The translations under genes and the position numbers were made by a program. Shown one piece after another: positions 16,094 to 24,820 of a stretch of 64,000 nt of DNA (positions are counted from its first letter, which is position 1; each line of letters begins with the position of its first letter). The notes beneath the pieces were generated by a model. It made no database searches and was not told where the DNA came from. It worked only from the letters and a program-made list of their open reading frames with translations. The stretch comes from Candidatus Tectimicrobiota bacterium (GTDB lineage: Bacteria; JACPUC01), in contig JACPUC010000011.1 of NCBI GenBank assembly GCA_016192455.1, forward strand, positions 1 to 64,000, given 5' to 3'.

Positions 16094-17734
16094 ATGGCGG
16101 AAAGCTACGAGGTGGTGGTGATCGGTGGCGGACACAACGGCCTGACGACGGCGGCCTACCTGGCGAAAGCAGGGCTCTCCGTCTGCGTCGTCGAGCGCCA
16201 GCACAACATCGGCGGCGGCTGCTCCACCGAGGAGGTGACGCTCCCCGGCTTCAAGCACAACCTGCACTCCCAGGGACACATGGGCGGACCGGTCTACACC
16301 ACCCAGGAGCTGGAGAAGCACGGCGCCACCTACGTCCGCCCCGACCCGCAGTACGCCTGCGTCTTTAGAGACGACCGCAGCGTCATCCTCTACCAGGACC
16401 TCGAGCGCACCATCGACACCATCGCGACGTTCTCGAAGCGCGACGCCGAGGCCTACCGCCGCATGTTCCAGAAGTTCCGCGACCTGCGGCGCATCATCAT
16501 CGCCTCCTGGTTCGCCCCGCCGATGCCGCCCAGCAACCTCTACCGCCTGTTCGAGAACACCGCCGACGGCCAGGAGCTCCTCTTCCTCCTCAACTCCTCC
16601 TGCAAGTCGGTGGTGGACCACTACTTCGAGAGCCAGCAGGTGAAGGTGTGGGTTCTGCTGGCGGCCATGCAGGGCTCCATCCCGCTCGATGTTTACGGCC
16701 TCGGCATCAACATCCCCACCCTCTTCACCGGTTTGCACCTGCGCCCTTACGGCGTCTGCGTCGGCGGCGCGCGCAACTTCGCCGAAGCGCTGGCGAACGT
16801 GCTGCGGCAGCACGGCGGCGTCATCAAGAAGAGCGCCGCGGTGGCGCGGGTGCTCGTCGAGGGCGGCGAGGCGCGGGGGGTGGAGCTGGCCGACGGAACG
16901 CGGATTCTGGCGACCAGGGCCATCGCCTCGAACACCAGCATCAAGCCGCTCATGCTCGAGCTGGTGGGCCGCGAGCGCCTGCCGGAAGAGTTCGCGCGCC
17001 AGGTGGACGGCTACCTGCCGGAGGAGATGACCCTCTTCACGCCGCACTACGCCCTGGACGGCCCGGTCTCCTACCGCGCCGCGCGCCTCAACCCCGACGT
17101 GGATCAGGCGATGTACGTGAGCTGGGGCGTCGAGACGGTGGCCGAGCTGCAGACGCAGATCAACGACATCCGCATCGGCCGGGCGTCGCGCGTCGTCGGC
17201 GCCTTCTCCCTCTCCCCCAGCAAGCACGACCCCAGCCAGGCGCCCGCGGGGAAGCATACCGGCATGATCTGGCAGTTCGCCCCCTTCCGGCTGCACGGCG
17301 CGGGCGAGAACTGGGTGCGCGCCGGGCTCGGCGAATGGGGCGAGGGAGGAAAAGTGCCGAAGGAGGCCTACGCCGACTACCTCACCGAGCGCTACCGCGA
17401 GGTAGCCCCCGACAGCTTCGCGCCGCGCAACATCCTGGGGCGCCACGTCTACTCGCCCTGGGACATCGTGCAGAACAACCCGGCGATGTTCGAGGCCTCC
17501 ACCCATCACGGGCGCTGCACCGCCAACCAGATGGGCATCTTCCGTCCCTTCCCCGGCTGGGCCAACTATCGCATGCCGATCAAGAAGCTCTACCTCTGCG
17601 GCGGCTCGGCGCACCCACTCGGCGGCGTGCACGGCGGACCCGGCTTCAACTGCGCCGGCGCCATCGCCGACGACCTGGGCGTGAAGAAGTGGTGGCTGCG
17701 GGAGTCGAAGACGCTGCGCGCGGCGGCGAGGTGA
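16094..17734 (+). CDS. FAD-dependent oxidoreductase of the phytoene desaturase (CrtI)/PYROXD2 type
   Basis: The protein has 546 residues from ATG at 16094, preceded by GGAGG. The N-terminus is a Rossmann FAD-binding fold (YEVVVIGGGHNGLTTAAYLAKAGLSVCVVE), and the C-terminus has the second FAD contact KLYLCGGSAHPLGGVHGGPGFNCAGA, typical of CrtI-like NAD(P)/FAD-dependent oxidoreductases. There is no carotenoid gene nearby, and the family is broad, so a catabolic or lipid-related amine/alkene oxidation is as likely as carotenoid desaturation. It follows livF after about 160 bases on the same strand, so co-expression with the importer is possible. Confidence 0.82.
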   Translation: MAESYEVVVIGGGHNGLTTAAYLAKAGLSVCVVERQHNIGGGCSTEEVTLPGFKHNLHSQGHMGGPVYTTQELEKHGATYVRPDPQYACVFRDDRSVILYQDLERTIDTIATFSKRDAEAYRRMFQKFRDLRRIIIASWFAPPMPPSNLYRLFENTADGQELLFLLNSSCKSVVDHYFESQQVKVWVLLAAMQGSIPLDVYGLGINIPTLFTGLHLRPYGVCVGGARNFAEALANVLRQHGGVIKKSAAVARVLVEGGEARGVELADGTRILATRAIASNTSIKPLMLELVGRERLPEEFARQVDGYLPEEMTLFTPHYALDGPVSYRAARLNPDVDQAMYVSWGVETVAELQTQINDIRIGRASRVVGAFSLSPSKHDPSQAPAGKHTGMIWQFAPFRLHGAGENWVRAGLGEWGEGGKVPKEAYADYLTERYREVAPDSFAPRNILGRHVYSPWDIVQNNPAMFEASTHHGRCTANQMGIFRPFPGWANYRMPIKKLYLCGGSAHPLGGVHGGPGFNCAGAIADDLGVKKWWLRESKTLRAAAR

Positions 17735-17744
17735 GGCGGGGCGC

Positions 17745-17880
17745 GACTGTATGGGAGGAGGGGAATTGCTTGTGGGGGACCCTCGTTCCCCCACACCCAA
17801 ACCCTGCGAGCTGCTGCGCAGCTCGCGTAAGTGGGGTGCGCCCATCGCTAAGATATGGGGGGCGCGGCTCCCTCGCAGAA
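17745..17880. repeat. Modular palindromic repeat, copy 2
   Basis: Reading along the plus strand: GTGGGGGA...TCCCCCAC hairpin (about 17770-17795), then gcgagctgctgcgcagctcgc hairpin (about 17804-17826), then ggggcgcggctccctcgca. The same three modules appear at 36.1 kb in inverted order. It lies between the oxidoreductase and hicB. Confidence 0.7.
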
Positions 17881-17980
17881 ATACATGCTGGAACTTCGGA
17901 GACGCGAGACTTGGGAGGGCGATGGCAGAGCCACGTTTCGAGACCCCAGGAAAGCTGTCGTGAGCAAAGGAGTAGATGTC

Positions 17981-18232
17981 ATGGCAAAGCTCTACAAGAT
18001 CCCCCTGCTTCTCAGTCCTCAACCGGAGGGCGGATATACCGTCACCAGTCCGGTGTTGCCGGAGTTCATGACCGAGGGAGATACGACCGAGGAGGTCATG
18101 CGCAACGTCCGCGACGCCTTGGAAGCCACCTTGGAGCTGTACGAAGACCAGGGCCGGCCGCTGCCGGCAAACCTCTGCCAAGACACCCAAACCGAACCGG
18201 TCTGGTTTGAATACCTGGTGCCTGAGCGGTGA
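17981..18232 (+). CDS. hicB: HicB family antitoxin
   Basis: The protein has 83 residues from ATG at 17981, with AAGGAG 13 bases upstream. It has the degenerate RNase-H-like HicB fold: YKIPLLLSPQPEGGYTVTSPVLPEFMTEGDTTEEVMRNVRDALEATLELYEDQGRPLP. There is no C-terminal DNA-binding domain, so this is the short HicB form that only neutralises the toxin. Its stop codon overlaps the GTG of hicA, an order (hicB before hicA) found in part of the family. The frame is intact and coupling to hicA is tight, so the module is probably functional. Confidence 0.9.
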   Translation: MAKLYKIPLLLSPQPEGGYTVTSPVLPEFMTEGDTTEEVMRNVRDALEATLELYEDQGRPLPANLCQDTQTEPVWFEYLVPER

Positions 18233-18441
18233 CCTACCGGGACGTGGCGAGAAAACTGGAGGTGCTTGGTTGCCGTGAGATTCCCCGGCGCGGGAACGGG
18301 TCGCACCGGAAATGGCTCAATCCGGCCACTGGTCGAGGGACCGTGGTTCCGGACTGGGGCAGGAGGGATTTGAAACTCGGAACGATAAGAGGCGCGGTGC
18401 GTCAGCTCGGCCTTGCGTGGAGCGATTTTGAGCAGGCTTGA
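18229..18441 (+). CDS. hicA: HicA family toxin (mRNA interferase)
   Basis: The protein has 70 residues with a GTG start at 18229 overlapping the hicB stop by four bases. It has the double-stranded RNA-binding-like HicA pattern: TYRDVARKLEVLGCREI, then the catalytic histidine in GNGSHRKWLNP, then LKLGTIRGAVRQLGLAWSDF. HicA cleaves mRNA when freed from HicB. The two genes form a complete type II toxin-antitoxin module. It ends close to, and convergent with, the D-Ala-D-Ala ligase gene. Confidence 0.9.
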   Translation: MTYRDVARKLEVLGCREIPRRGNGSHRKWLNPATGRGTVVPDWGRRDLKLGTIRGAVRQLGLAWSDFEQA

Positions 18442-18529
18442 CATGCGCACCCTCGTTGAGAACCCTATTCTCAACAGCGCCTTTGAAGAACCGACGCGTT
18501 GCCATGATTTCGAGGCTGACGATGTGTAC

Positions 18530-19684
18530 TCAGGACGGCGGTGACACCGCCTCGTCGAAGGCCGTCAGGAGCCGCGCCCGCGCCGCGTGGCGCTCACGGG
18601 CCAGCTCGATGAGGCGGTCCAGGAGCCGGCGATAGGGGAGGCCCGCCGCCGCCCACAGCTTCGGGTAGGCGCTGATGGCGGTGAAGCCGGGGATGGTGTT
18701 GATCTCGTTCACGTAGACGCGCTGCGTCGGCTCCTCGAGGAAGAAATCGACTCGTCCCATGCCCGCCGCGTCCACGGCCTTGAAGGCGGCGACCGCCAAG
18801 CCGCGGACGCGCTCGGCAATCTCTTGCGGCAGGTTGGCGGGGATGATGACCTGGCTGCCGCGGTCGCCGTACTTCGCCTGGTAGTCGTAGAACTCGCCCG
18901 CCGGGATGATCTCGCCCACCACCGAAGCCGCTGGCTCGTCGTTGCCCAGCACGCCGCACTCCAGCTCGCGGCCCGTGATCCCTTGCTCCACCACGAGACG
19001 GCGGTCGTAGCGCATGGCGTCCTGCAAGGCCGCGGCGAGGTCGCAGCGCGTCGTCGCCTTGTGCACGCCGATGCTGCTGCCGGCGTTGGCGGGCTTCACG
19101 AAGAGGGGGTACCGCAGGGCCGCCTCGATACGGTCGATGACGGCACGGTGGTCGCGCTGCCAGTCGCGCGCCAGCACCGGCACGTAGGCAGGCTGCGGCA
19201 GGCCGGCGGCGGCGAAGAGCGCCTTCATGATAAGCTTGTCCATGCCGCAGGCCGAGCCCAGGACGCCGGCGCCGACGTAGGGCACGCCGCTCATCTCCAG
19301 CATCCCCTGCAGCGTGCCGTCCTCGCCGAACGTCCCATGGAGAACCGGGAAAACCACGTCGATGGGCATCTCGCCGGCCTCGCCCGGTGATCCCAGGCAG
19401 ACGAGAGAAGCCGATCCCCCGGCAGGCCGCAAAACCACCTCGCGCGCCGCCAGGCCGGCGGCATCGAGGCTGCGGAGGTCAGCCGGCTCGGCCACCAGGC
19501 GCCAGCGCCCGTCACGCGTGATGCCCACCGGCAGCACGTCGTAGCGCTGCCGATCCAGCGCCGCAAGCACGGACGCCGCCGAGCCGAGCGACACCTCGTG
19601 CTCGCCGGGGCCCCCCCCGAAGAGCACCGCCACGCGCAGCTTGGCCGGCTCGGCGTGTGGAGCAGCCTGCGTCTCGGGCGCCAC
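18530..19684 (-). CDS. ddl: D-alanine--D-alanine ligase
   Basis: The protein has about 384 residues from GTG at 19684, chosen because AGGAAGGAAAGGGG lies just upstream; the extra 59 residues of the track ORF are Arg/Pro-rich and implausible. The ATP-grasp layout is clear: N-terminal LRVAVLFGGGPGEHEVSLGSA, substrate loop VLHGTFGEDGTLQG, FVKPANAGSSIGVHK, and the metal-binding end GRVDFFLEE...VYVNEINTIPGFT. It joins two D-Ala molecules for peptidoglycan in the cytoplasm. It stands alone; no mur genes are near. Confidence 0.95.
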   Translation of the reverse strand: MAPETQAAPHAEPAKLRVAVLFGGGPGEHEVSLGSAASVLAALDRQRYDVLPVGITRDGRWRLVAEPADLRSLDAAGLAAREVVLRPAGGSASLVCLGSPGEAGEMPIDVVFPVLHGTFGEDGTLQGMLEMSGVPYVGAGVLGSACGMDKLIMKALFAAAGLPQPAYVPVLARDWQRDHRAVIDRIEAALRYPLFVKPANAGSSIGVHKATTRCDLAAALQDAMRYDRRLVVEQGITGRELECGVLGNDEPAASVVGEIIPAGEFYDYQAKYGDRGSQVIIPANLPQEIAERVRGLAVAAFKAVDAAGMGRVDFFLEEPTQRVYVNEINTIPGFTAISAYPKLWAAAGLPYRRLLDRLIELARERHAARARLLTAFDEAVSPPS

Positions 19685-20623
19685 GGGCAACCCCTTTCCT
19701 TCCTGCCCGGCTGGGCTTTTCGCGTCTCCAGGCTCGCCGGCGGCGCCGCACCCTCCGGCACGCAGCGGCGCGCGCGGCGCCGCTTCCAGCCTCCCGCGGC
19801 GCTCCTTCCCCCTACGGCTGGTGCGCGACTCGGCAAGGGTAGCGCGACTGCCATGCCGCATGCAATCCCTGGCGCTGGCGTGGGGCCAACGGCTCGGACG
19901 CAGAGCCAGGCCGATCCCGCGCCCCTGCCTGGAAAAAAGAACCTCGAAGTGGTTGATTTCACGTGATGGCGAGGCTGACGTTCGTGCGGCCGGTCTCCTT
20001 CACCTCTGCGTGCTCTGCGCCTCCGCGGTTCAATGGAATGCACCGCGGAGACGCAGAGCACGCAGAGAAGGTAGGGGAAGGAACCGCAGACGGACGCGGG
20101 TTCACAGAAATATCGGTCGATGGCATGGAAGCCTGCTGAGAAAGAAGTGTCCGCTTCCTGGAAAAAAGAACCTCGAAGTGGTTGATTTCACGACCTTGCA
20201 GGTTTGCCGTCGTGCGTGTTACAGCGGACGGGATGTGCAGAGCCGTAGGGGCGGGGCTTGCCCCGCCCTCCGAGCCGCCCCCTCTGAGTCGCCAGGGCGG
20301 GGCGCAGCAAGTGGCGCCCCTACAGCCAGGGCGCCGAACCCTTCGACATGAGAGACAGTCGCTCCCTGTAAACCCCATGTTCATCCCTTCGCGGGTGGGC
20401 CGAAGGCCCATGGGAAACTGCCTGGGAGCGCCCTCCACGCCTTGACTTGGCGGCGGCGCTGTGGCAGATTTTCGAGCAGGTTCCGCGTCAAGCCCCAGCT
20501 TCGCAAACGCTCCGCCTTCGGTTCCGTTCCTGCTCATCACGTCACTCTTGCAGCAACCACGCGCGGGACTGCCAGCAGGCCGCGGATTCCGCCCCAACCA
20601 CCATCACCATACAAGGTCCCCCG
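19685..20623. repeat. Intergenic repeat region: composite element plus 35-bp direct repeats
   Basis: From about 19930 the string tggaaaaaagaacctcgaa followed by gtggttgatttcacg occurs twice (19930-19965 and 20157-20191), bracketing a unit with gaggctgacgttcgtgcg, a 75-base inverted pair built on ctctgcgcctccgcgg/ccgcggagacgcagag, and ggtcgatggcatggaagcctgctgagaaagaagtgtccgctt. Downstream is a ggggcggggcttgccccgcc-type hairpin (about 20245) and a gggtgggccgaaggcccatggg block (20390-20420). Related copies are at 6.2, 40.3-40.6 and 42.4-42.6 kb. No gene is supported in the rest of this gap. Confidence 0.7.
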
Positions 20624-23293
20624 ATGAAGAAGACGCAGTTGCCGAATGGCCTGACGGTCATTCTGGAAGAGAACCACGCGGCTCCCGTCGTCTCCCTGCA
20701 GATGTGGGTGAAGGTGGGGAGCGCGCTGGAGCAGCCGCACGAGTCGGGCCTCGCCCACCTCTTCGAACACATGCTTTTCAAAGGGACGGAGCGGCGCGGC
20801 GTAGGCGAGATCGGCATGCAGGTGGAGGCGTGCGGCGGCGACATCAACGCCTACACCTCCTACGATGAAACGGTTTACTACCTTGTCCTGGCCAGCCGCT
20901 TCTTCCCCACCGGCCTCGATATCTTGGCGGACGCTATCCAGCACTCCGCCTTCGATCCGGCCGAGCTGGCCAAGGAAGAGGAGGTGGTGATCGAGGAAAT
21001 CCGCCGCAGCGAGGACATGCCGTCGCGGCGCCTGAGCCAGAAGGTCTTCTCGACGAGCTACCGGGTGCACCCCTACCAGCGCCCCATCATCGGCACCGAG
21101 GAGTCCGTGCGCGGCTTCACGCGCGAGCAGATTCTGGACTTCTACCGGCGCTGGTACGTGCCGAATAACATGGTGCTCATCGTGGTCGGCGACCTGGAGC
21201 CGCGGCAGGCCCTGGAGGCGGTGCGCGCCACCTTCCGCGACTTCGCGCCGCGCGGCCTGCCGGCGCACCGCCTGCCCGGCGAGCCGCCGCAGGAGCGCCC
21301 GCGGCACGTCCTCCTGCATGACGAGGTGGAGGAGAGCTACCTGGATGCCGCCTTCCACATCCCGGCCATCAACCATGAGGATATCCTGCCCCTGGACGTG
21401 GCGTCGGTGCTCCTTGGGTACGGGGAGGGCTCGCGCCTCTACCTGGAGGTGCATGACCGGCAGCAGGTCCTCAATTCCGTCTACGCCTACTGCTTCACCC
21501 CGAGGGAGGCCGGGCTCTTCCTGGTCGGCGGCACCCTCAATGCCGAGACGGCCGAGGCGGGGTTGGCCGCCACCATGCGCGAGCTGCGCCGCCTCCACCA
21601 TGAGCCGGTGGAGAAGCAGGAGCTGGAGAAGGCGAAGCTGACCATCGAGAGCGAGTTCGTCTTCCACAAGGAGACGGTGCAGGGGCAGGCGCGCAAGCTG
21701 GGGTTCTTCGAGGTGCTGGCGGGCGACGTGGCCCGCGAACGCGACTACCTCCGCGATCTCCGGCGGGTTACGGCGGCCGACCTCCAGCGCGTCGCCCAGC
21801 GCTACTTCCTGCCGCAGAACCTCACCTTCGGTCTGCTGTCGCCGCCGCAGAGCGCCGGCAAGGTGCGGCCCGCCGCGCTCGTGCGAGCGGCCCGCCAGGG
21901 ATTGCGGCAGGCGCGCCGCCGCGCCCTCGGGGGCGCCGCGAACGGTCCCGGGCCTGGACGCGGCGGGGCCAGTGCGCCAGGGACGGCGAAACGGCCCAGG
22001 CTGGCATTCCACACCCTGGGGAATGGCGTGCGTCTCCTCATCAAGGAGAACCGCAACGTGCCAGTCGTCGCGGTGCGCGCCATGTGCGTGGGCGGGCTGC
22101 GCTACGAGACGACGGGCTCGAGCGGCCTGAGCAACTTCGTGGCGGAGATGCTGACGAAGGGCACCACCCAGTCCAGCGCGGTGGAGCTGACCCGGCGGGT
22201 GGAGGCCATCGGCGGGGTGCTGGAGGGGTTTTCCGGCCGCAACACCATCGGGGTGAGCGGCGAGTTTCTCAGCCGCTACACCAGGACAGGGCTGGAGCTG
22301 GTGAGCGAAGTGCTGCAGCAGGCCAGCTTCGAGCCGGAGGAAGTGGAGAAGCGGCGCACGGAGATTCTTGCCGACATCCGCGAGCAGCAGGATGATCTCG
22401 GCCAGGTGACCTTCAACCTGCTGAACCGTTGCTTCTACGGGCGTCACCCCTACGGCCTCGACCAGCTCGGCCGCGCAGCGACGGTCAGCCGCATGCAACG
22501 CCGGCACCTCGTCGCCTTCTCGCGGCGCTTCGTGCAGCCGCGGAACCTGGTCCTCAGCGTCGTGGGGGATGTGGATGCCGGGGAGGTGCTCGACCTCGCG
22601 CGGGGTCTGCTGGGCCGCTGGCAGGGGACCAACGCCGGCCGCCTGCCGGAGATTCCGCCGGCGCTGCCCCCCTCGCAGCCGCGGGTCAGGCAGCTCATTC
22701 GCGAGCGCCAGCAGGCGCACTTGGCTCTCGGCTTCCCGGGGCCGGGTCTCAGCGATCCGCGGCGCTACGCGATGATCGTCCTCAACGCCCTTCTCAGCGG
22801 TCAGGGGGGCCGCCTCTTCCTCGAGCTGCGCGATCGCCGCAGCCTGGCCTACGCGGTGACCTCCTTCCTGCAGGAGGGGCTGGACCTCGGCATGTTCGGG
22901 GTCTACATCGGCACCAGCCCGGCAAAGCTCGGCGAGGCGTACGGCGGCATGCTGCGGGAGCTGCGGCAGCTCCTTGAGAAGCCGTTGCCGGCCGAGGAGG
23001 TGCGGCGCGCCAAGAAGTTTGTCGTCGGCAGCTACGAGATCGGCCTGCAGCGCAACTCCTTCCAGGCCAACAACCTGGCTTCCAGCGAGCTGCTGGGCCT
23101 CGGCTATCGGCAGGTCGAGCGGTATCCCAACCTGATCATGCGCGTGCGCGCCGCTGACGTCCTCGCCGTGGCGCGCGACGCCTTGGACCTGCGGCGCTGC
23201 GCCGTCGCCCTCCTGCGGCCCCGCGGCATCTCCTTCCGGTTGGGCGCGGTGGAGGCGGCGCCCGGCCTGCACCTCAAGGCGGCGCGCCACTGA
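20624..23293 (+). CDS. Two-module M16 (pitrilysin/insulinase-like) zinc metalloprotease
   Basis: The protein has 889 residues from ATG at 20624 (MKKTQLPNGLTVILEENHA). The first M16 module has the inverted zinc motif H45-x-x-E48-H49 in LAHLFEHMLFKGT, with the third ligand E124 in EEEVVIEEIRR. A Gly/Arg/Ala-rich linker (about 415-455) leads to a second pair of M16 domains starting LAFHTLGNGVRLLIKENRN. There the HxxEH position reads GLSNFVAEMLTKGT, so only the first half is catalytic. This resembles fused catalytic and non-catalytic M16B subunits, normally two genes. It degrades peptides; with no visible signal peptide its location is uncertain. Confidence 0.9.
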   Translation: MKKTQLPNGLTVILEENHAAPVVSLQMWVKVGSALEQPHESGLAHLFEHMLFKGTERRGVGEIGMQVEACGGDINAYTSYDETVYYLVLASRFFPTGLDILADAIQHSAFDPAELAKEEEVVIEEIRRSEDMPSRRLSQKVFSTSYRVHPYQRPIIGTEESVRGFTREQILDFYRRWYVPNNMVLIVVGDLEPRQALEAVRATFRDFAPRGLPAHRLPGEPPQERPRHVLLHDEVEESYLDAAFHIPAINHEDILPLDVASVLLGYGEGSRLYLEVHDRQQVLNSVYAYCFTPREAGLFLVGGTLNAETAEAGLAATMRELRRLHHEPVEKQELEKAKLTIESEFVFHKETVQGQARKLGFFEVLAGDVARERDYLRDLRRVTAADLQRVAQRYFLPQNLTFGLLSPPQSAGKVRPAALVRAARQGLRQARRRALGGAANGPGPGRGGASAPGTAKRPRLAFHTLGNGVRLLIKENRNVPVVAVRAMCVGGLRYETTGSSGLSNFVAEMLTKGTTQSSAVELTRRVEAIGGVLEGFSGRNTIGVSGEFLSRYTRTGLELVSEVLQQASFEPEEVEKRRTEILADIREQQDDLGQVTFNLLNRCFYGRHPYGLDQLGRAATVSRMQRRHLVAFSRRFVQPRNLVLSVVGDVDAGEVLDLARGLLGRWQGTNAGRLPEIPPALPPSQPRVRQLIRERQQAHLALGFPGPGLSDPRRYAMIVLNALLSGQGGRLFLELRDRRSLAYAVTSFLQEGLDLGMFGVYIGTSPAKLGEAYGGMLRELRQLLEKPLPAEEVRRAKKFVVGSYEIGLQRNSFQANNLASSELLGLGYRQVERYPNLIMRVRAADVLAVARDALDLRRCAVALLRPRGISFRLGAVEAAPGLHLKAARH

Positions 23294-23364
23294 GGCGCGG
23301 CGCGGCGCGCGGGGGGAGCGGCGCGGGCGGCGTGGGTGGTGCGTGCCGCTCGGCGGCCGACTCC

Positions 23365-23393
23365 TTGCTCAAAGGTCGATACTGTGATAACGA
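23365..23393 (+). promoter_or_regulatory. Conserved upstream element of the first binding-protein gene
   Basis: TTGCTCAAA followed 15 bases after TTGCTC by GATAACGAA resembles a weak -35/-10 pair. The same arrangement (TTGCTCAAA...TGTGATAATGAA) occurs at 24630-24658 before the paralogous gene, so it was duplicated with the gene or kept by selection. Confidence 0.35.
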
Positions 23394-23507
23394 ATGGGGG
23401 CAGACGGCGCGCCCGGGGGGTGCGTTGAGCCGTCGGCCGGTCGCGGGGCGGCGGGAGGATGCGTTGGTCAGTGCGGCGGCACAATGGCGCGAAGAGGAGG
23501 AAACGCG

Positions 23508-24497
23508 ATGAGCAGGAAGCGGGTTCGGCGCGGCATTGGTTTAACGGTCCTGGCCGCGGTTCTGGCGGCGGCGTGGGGACTTGGCCTGAGTGCTCCGAGC
23601 TTGGCCCAGCCGAAGATCACCTTTGCGACGACCGCCACGGGAACCACCGGCCTCATCACCACCGTGCTCAAGCACCAGAAGTTCGATGAGAAGAACGGCT
23701 TTATCCTGGAGGCTCCGCCCTTCGATCCCGCCAAGTCCGAGAATGCCATTGTCTTCAAGCAGGTCGATACCGGTCCCATGACCCCCGTCTCCCTGGCGCG
23801 CGTCAATCTCAAGGGCAACGACATGCGCATCTTCGCGCCGCTGTTCTACAACCACATCTCCCTCATGGTGCAGAAGGACTCGCCCTCCGCCTCCCTGGCC
23901 GATCTGAAGGGAAAGAAGGTCGCCACCATGGCGCGCGTCACCGGCATGTACAATACCTTCGCCCTGGTGAACCGCTTCCGCGGCCTGGACATCGAGAAGG
24001 ACTACCAGCTCGTCTTCGGCGCCCCGCCGGTGATCCTGGGCCTCCTGAAGAAGAAGGAGGTGGACATGGGGATGACCTTCGAGCCGATCACCTCGAGGCT
24101 GCTCACCGAAGGGCAGTTGAAGGAGATCGGCACCATCAGCGGGCTGTGGCGGGAGAAGACGGGGCAGCCGATGCTGATGATCGGAGCGAGCGCCCACAAC
24201 GAGTGGCTGGAGAGTCACCAGGACGAGGCGCGCAGGTTCACGCAGGCGCTCCTCGACACCCTCGCCTACATCCATGCGAACCCGGCAGCGGTGATGCGCG
24301 CCAACCAGGAGAAACTGGGGTCAAAGACCGATGCGGTGCTCAATCTCCTCGGCGAGCGCATGCCGAAGATCCTCGCCAAAGAGTGGAATGACGCAGTGAT
24401 CCAGAATCTCCAACTCCAGGTGACGAAGGCGGTGGAGTTCGGCCTGCTGCCGAGAGACCCCGGCGGCACGATGTTCGTCAACTACCTGAAGAAGTAG
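23508..24497 (+). CDS. ABC transporter substrate-binding protein (NMT1/TauA-SsuA-like), copy 1
   Basis: The protein has 329 residues from ATG at 23508, preceded by GAGGAGG. Residues 1-33 (RRGIGLTVLAAVLAAAWGLGLSAPSLAQ) are a Sec signal peptide. The mature part follows the periplasmic binding fold type II of the nitrate/taurine/sulfonate group: ITFATTATGTTGLITTVLKHQKFDEKNGF, then MVQKDSPSASLADLKGKKVATMARVTGMYN and FEPITSRLLTEGQ. It binds a small ligand outside the membrane for an SsuBC-type importer; the permeases and ATPase at 30.4-33.0 kb are the obvious partners. The ligand is unknown. It is a close paralogue of 24821-25807. Confidence 0.88.
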   Translation: MSRKRVRRGIGLTVLAAVLAAAWGLGLSAPSLAQPKITFATTATGTTGLITTVLKHQKFDEKNGFILEAPPFDPAKSENAIVFKQVDTGPMTPVSLARVNLKGNDMRIFAPLFYNHISLMVQKDSPSASLADLKGKKVATMARVTGMYNTFALVNRFRGLDIEKDYQLVFGAPPVILGLLKKKEVDMGMTFEPITSRLLTEGQLKEIGTISGLWREKTGQPMLMIGASAHNEWLESHQDEARRFTQALLDTLAYIHANPAAVMRANQEKLGSKTDAVLNLLGERMPKILAKEWNDAVIQNLQLQVTKAVEFGLLPRDPGGTMFVNYLKK

Positions 24498-24820
24498 CGT
24501 GGCCAAGCGGCCGGGGCGGGACGAGTGGCGTCGCCGCGATGTCCTTGTGGCGGACCGCGGCGGGTGCGCTCCGCGGCGCGGCGCGGTTGCCATGACCGCG
24601 CGGTGGTGGTGAGGCGCGGCGGAAGGGCTTTGCTCAAACGCGTTCTTGTGATAATGAAGGGGAGGCGCCCGGCCACGGAGGTAGGGGGGCGCCGGGGCGG
24701 CCGTGTGAGCAAGGTGCCGCCGCGCAGAGGGGGAGGGTGCGTCGTTGGCTGACTGCGAGGCGGCCTGGGGCGATGTTCGGCCACGGCAGCGGTACCATCG
24801 GCGTGTAAGGAGGATGCGTG
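24498..24820. other. Spacer between the two paralogous binding-protein genes
   Basis: About 320 bases with no gene. It carries a TTGCTCAAA...GATAATGAA element (24630-24658) like that upstream of the first copy, and ends with a strong AGGAGG ribosome site at 24808-24813. A separate promoter for the second copy is likely. Confidence 0.45.

Noticed and set aside
16094-17734. Calling the oxidoreductase phytoene desaturase
   Set aside because: The family is broad and no carotenoid biosynthesis gene is near.
15956-18190. 744-residue minus-strand ORF over the FAD oxidoreductase
   Set aside because: It is a shadow of the plus-strand gene: Arg/Ala/Gly-rich, with no family pattern or ribosome site.
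20537-23290. 917-residue minus-strand ORF over the M16 protease
   Set aside because: Antisense shadow of a clear metalloprotease in high-GC DNA.
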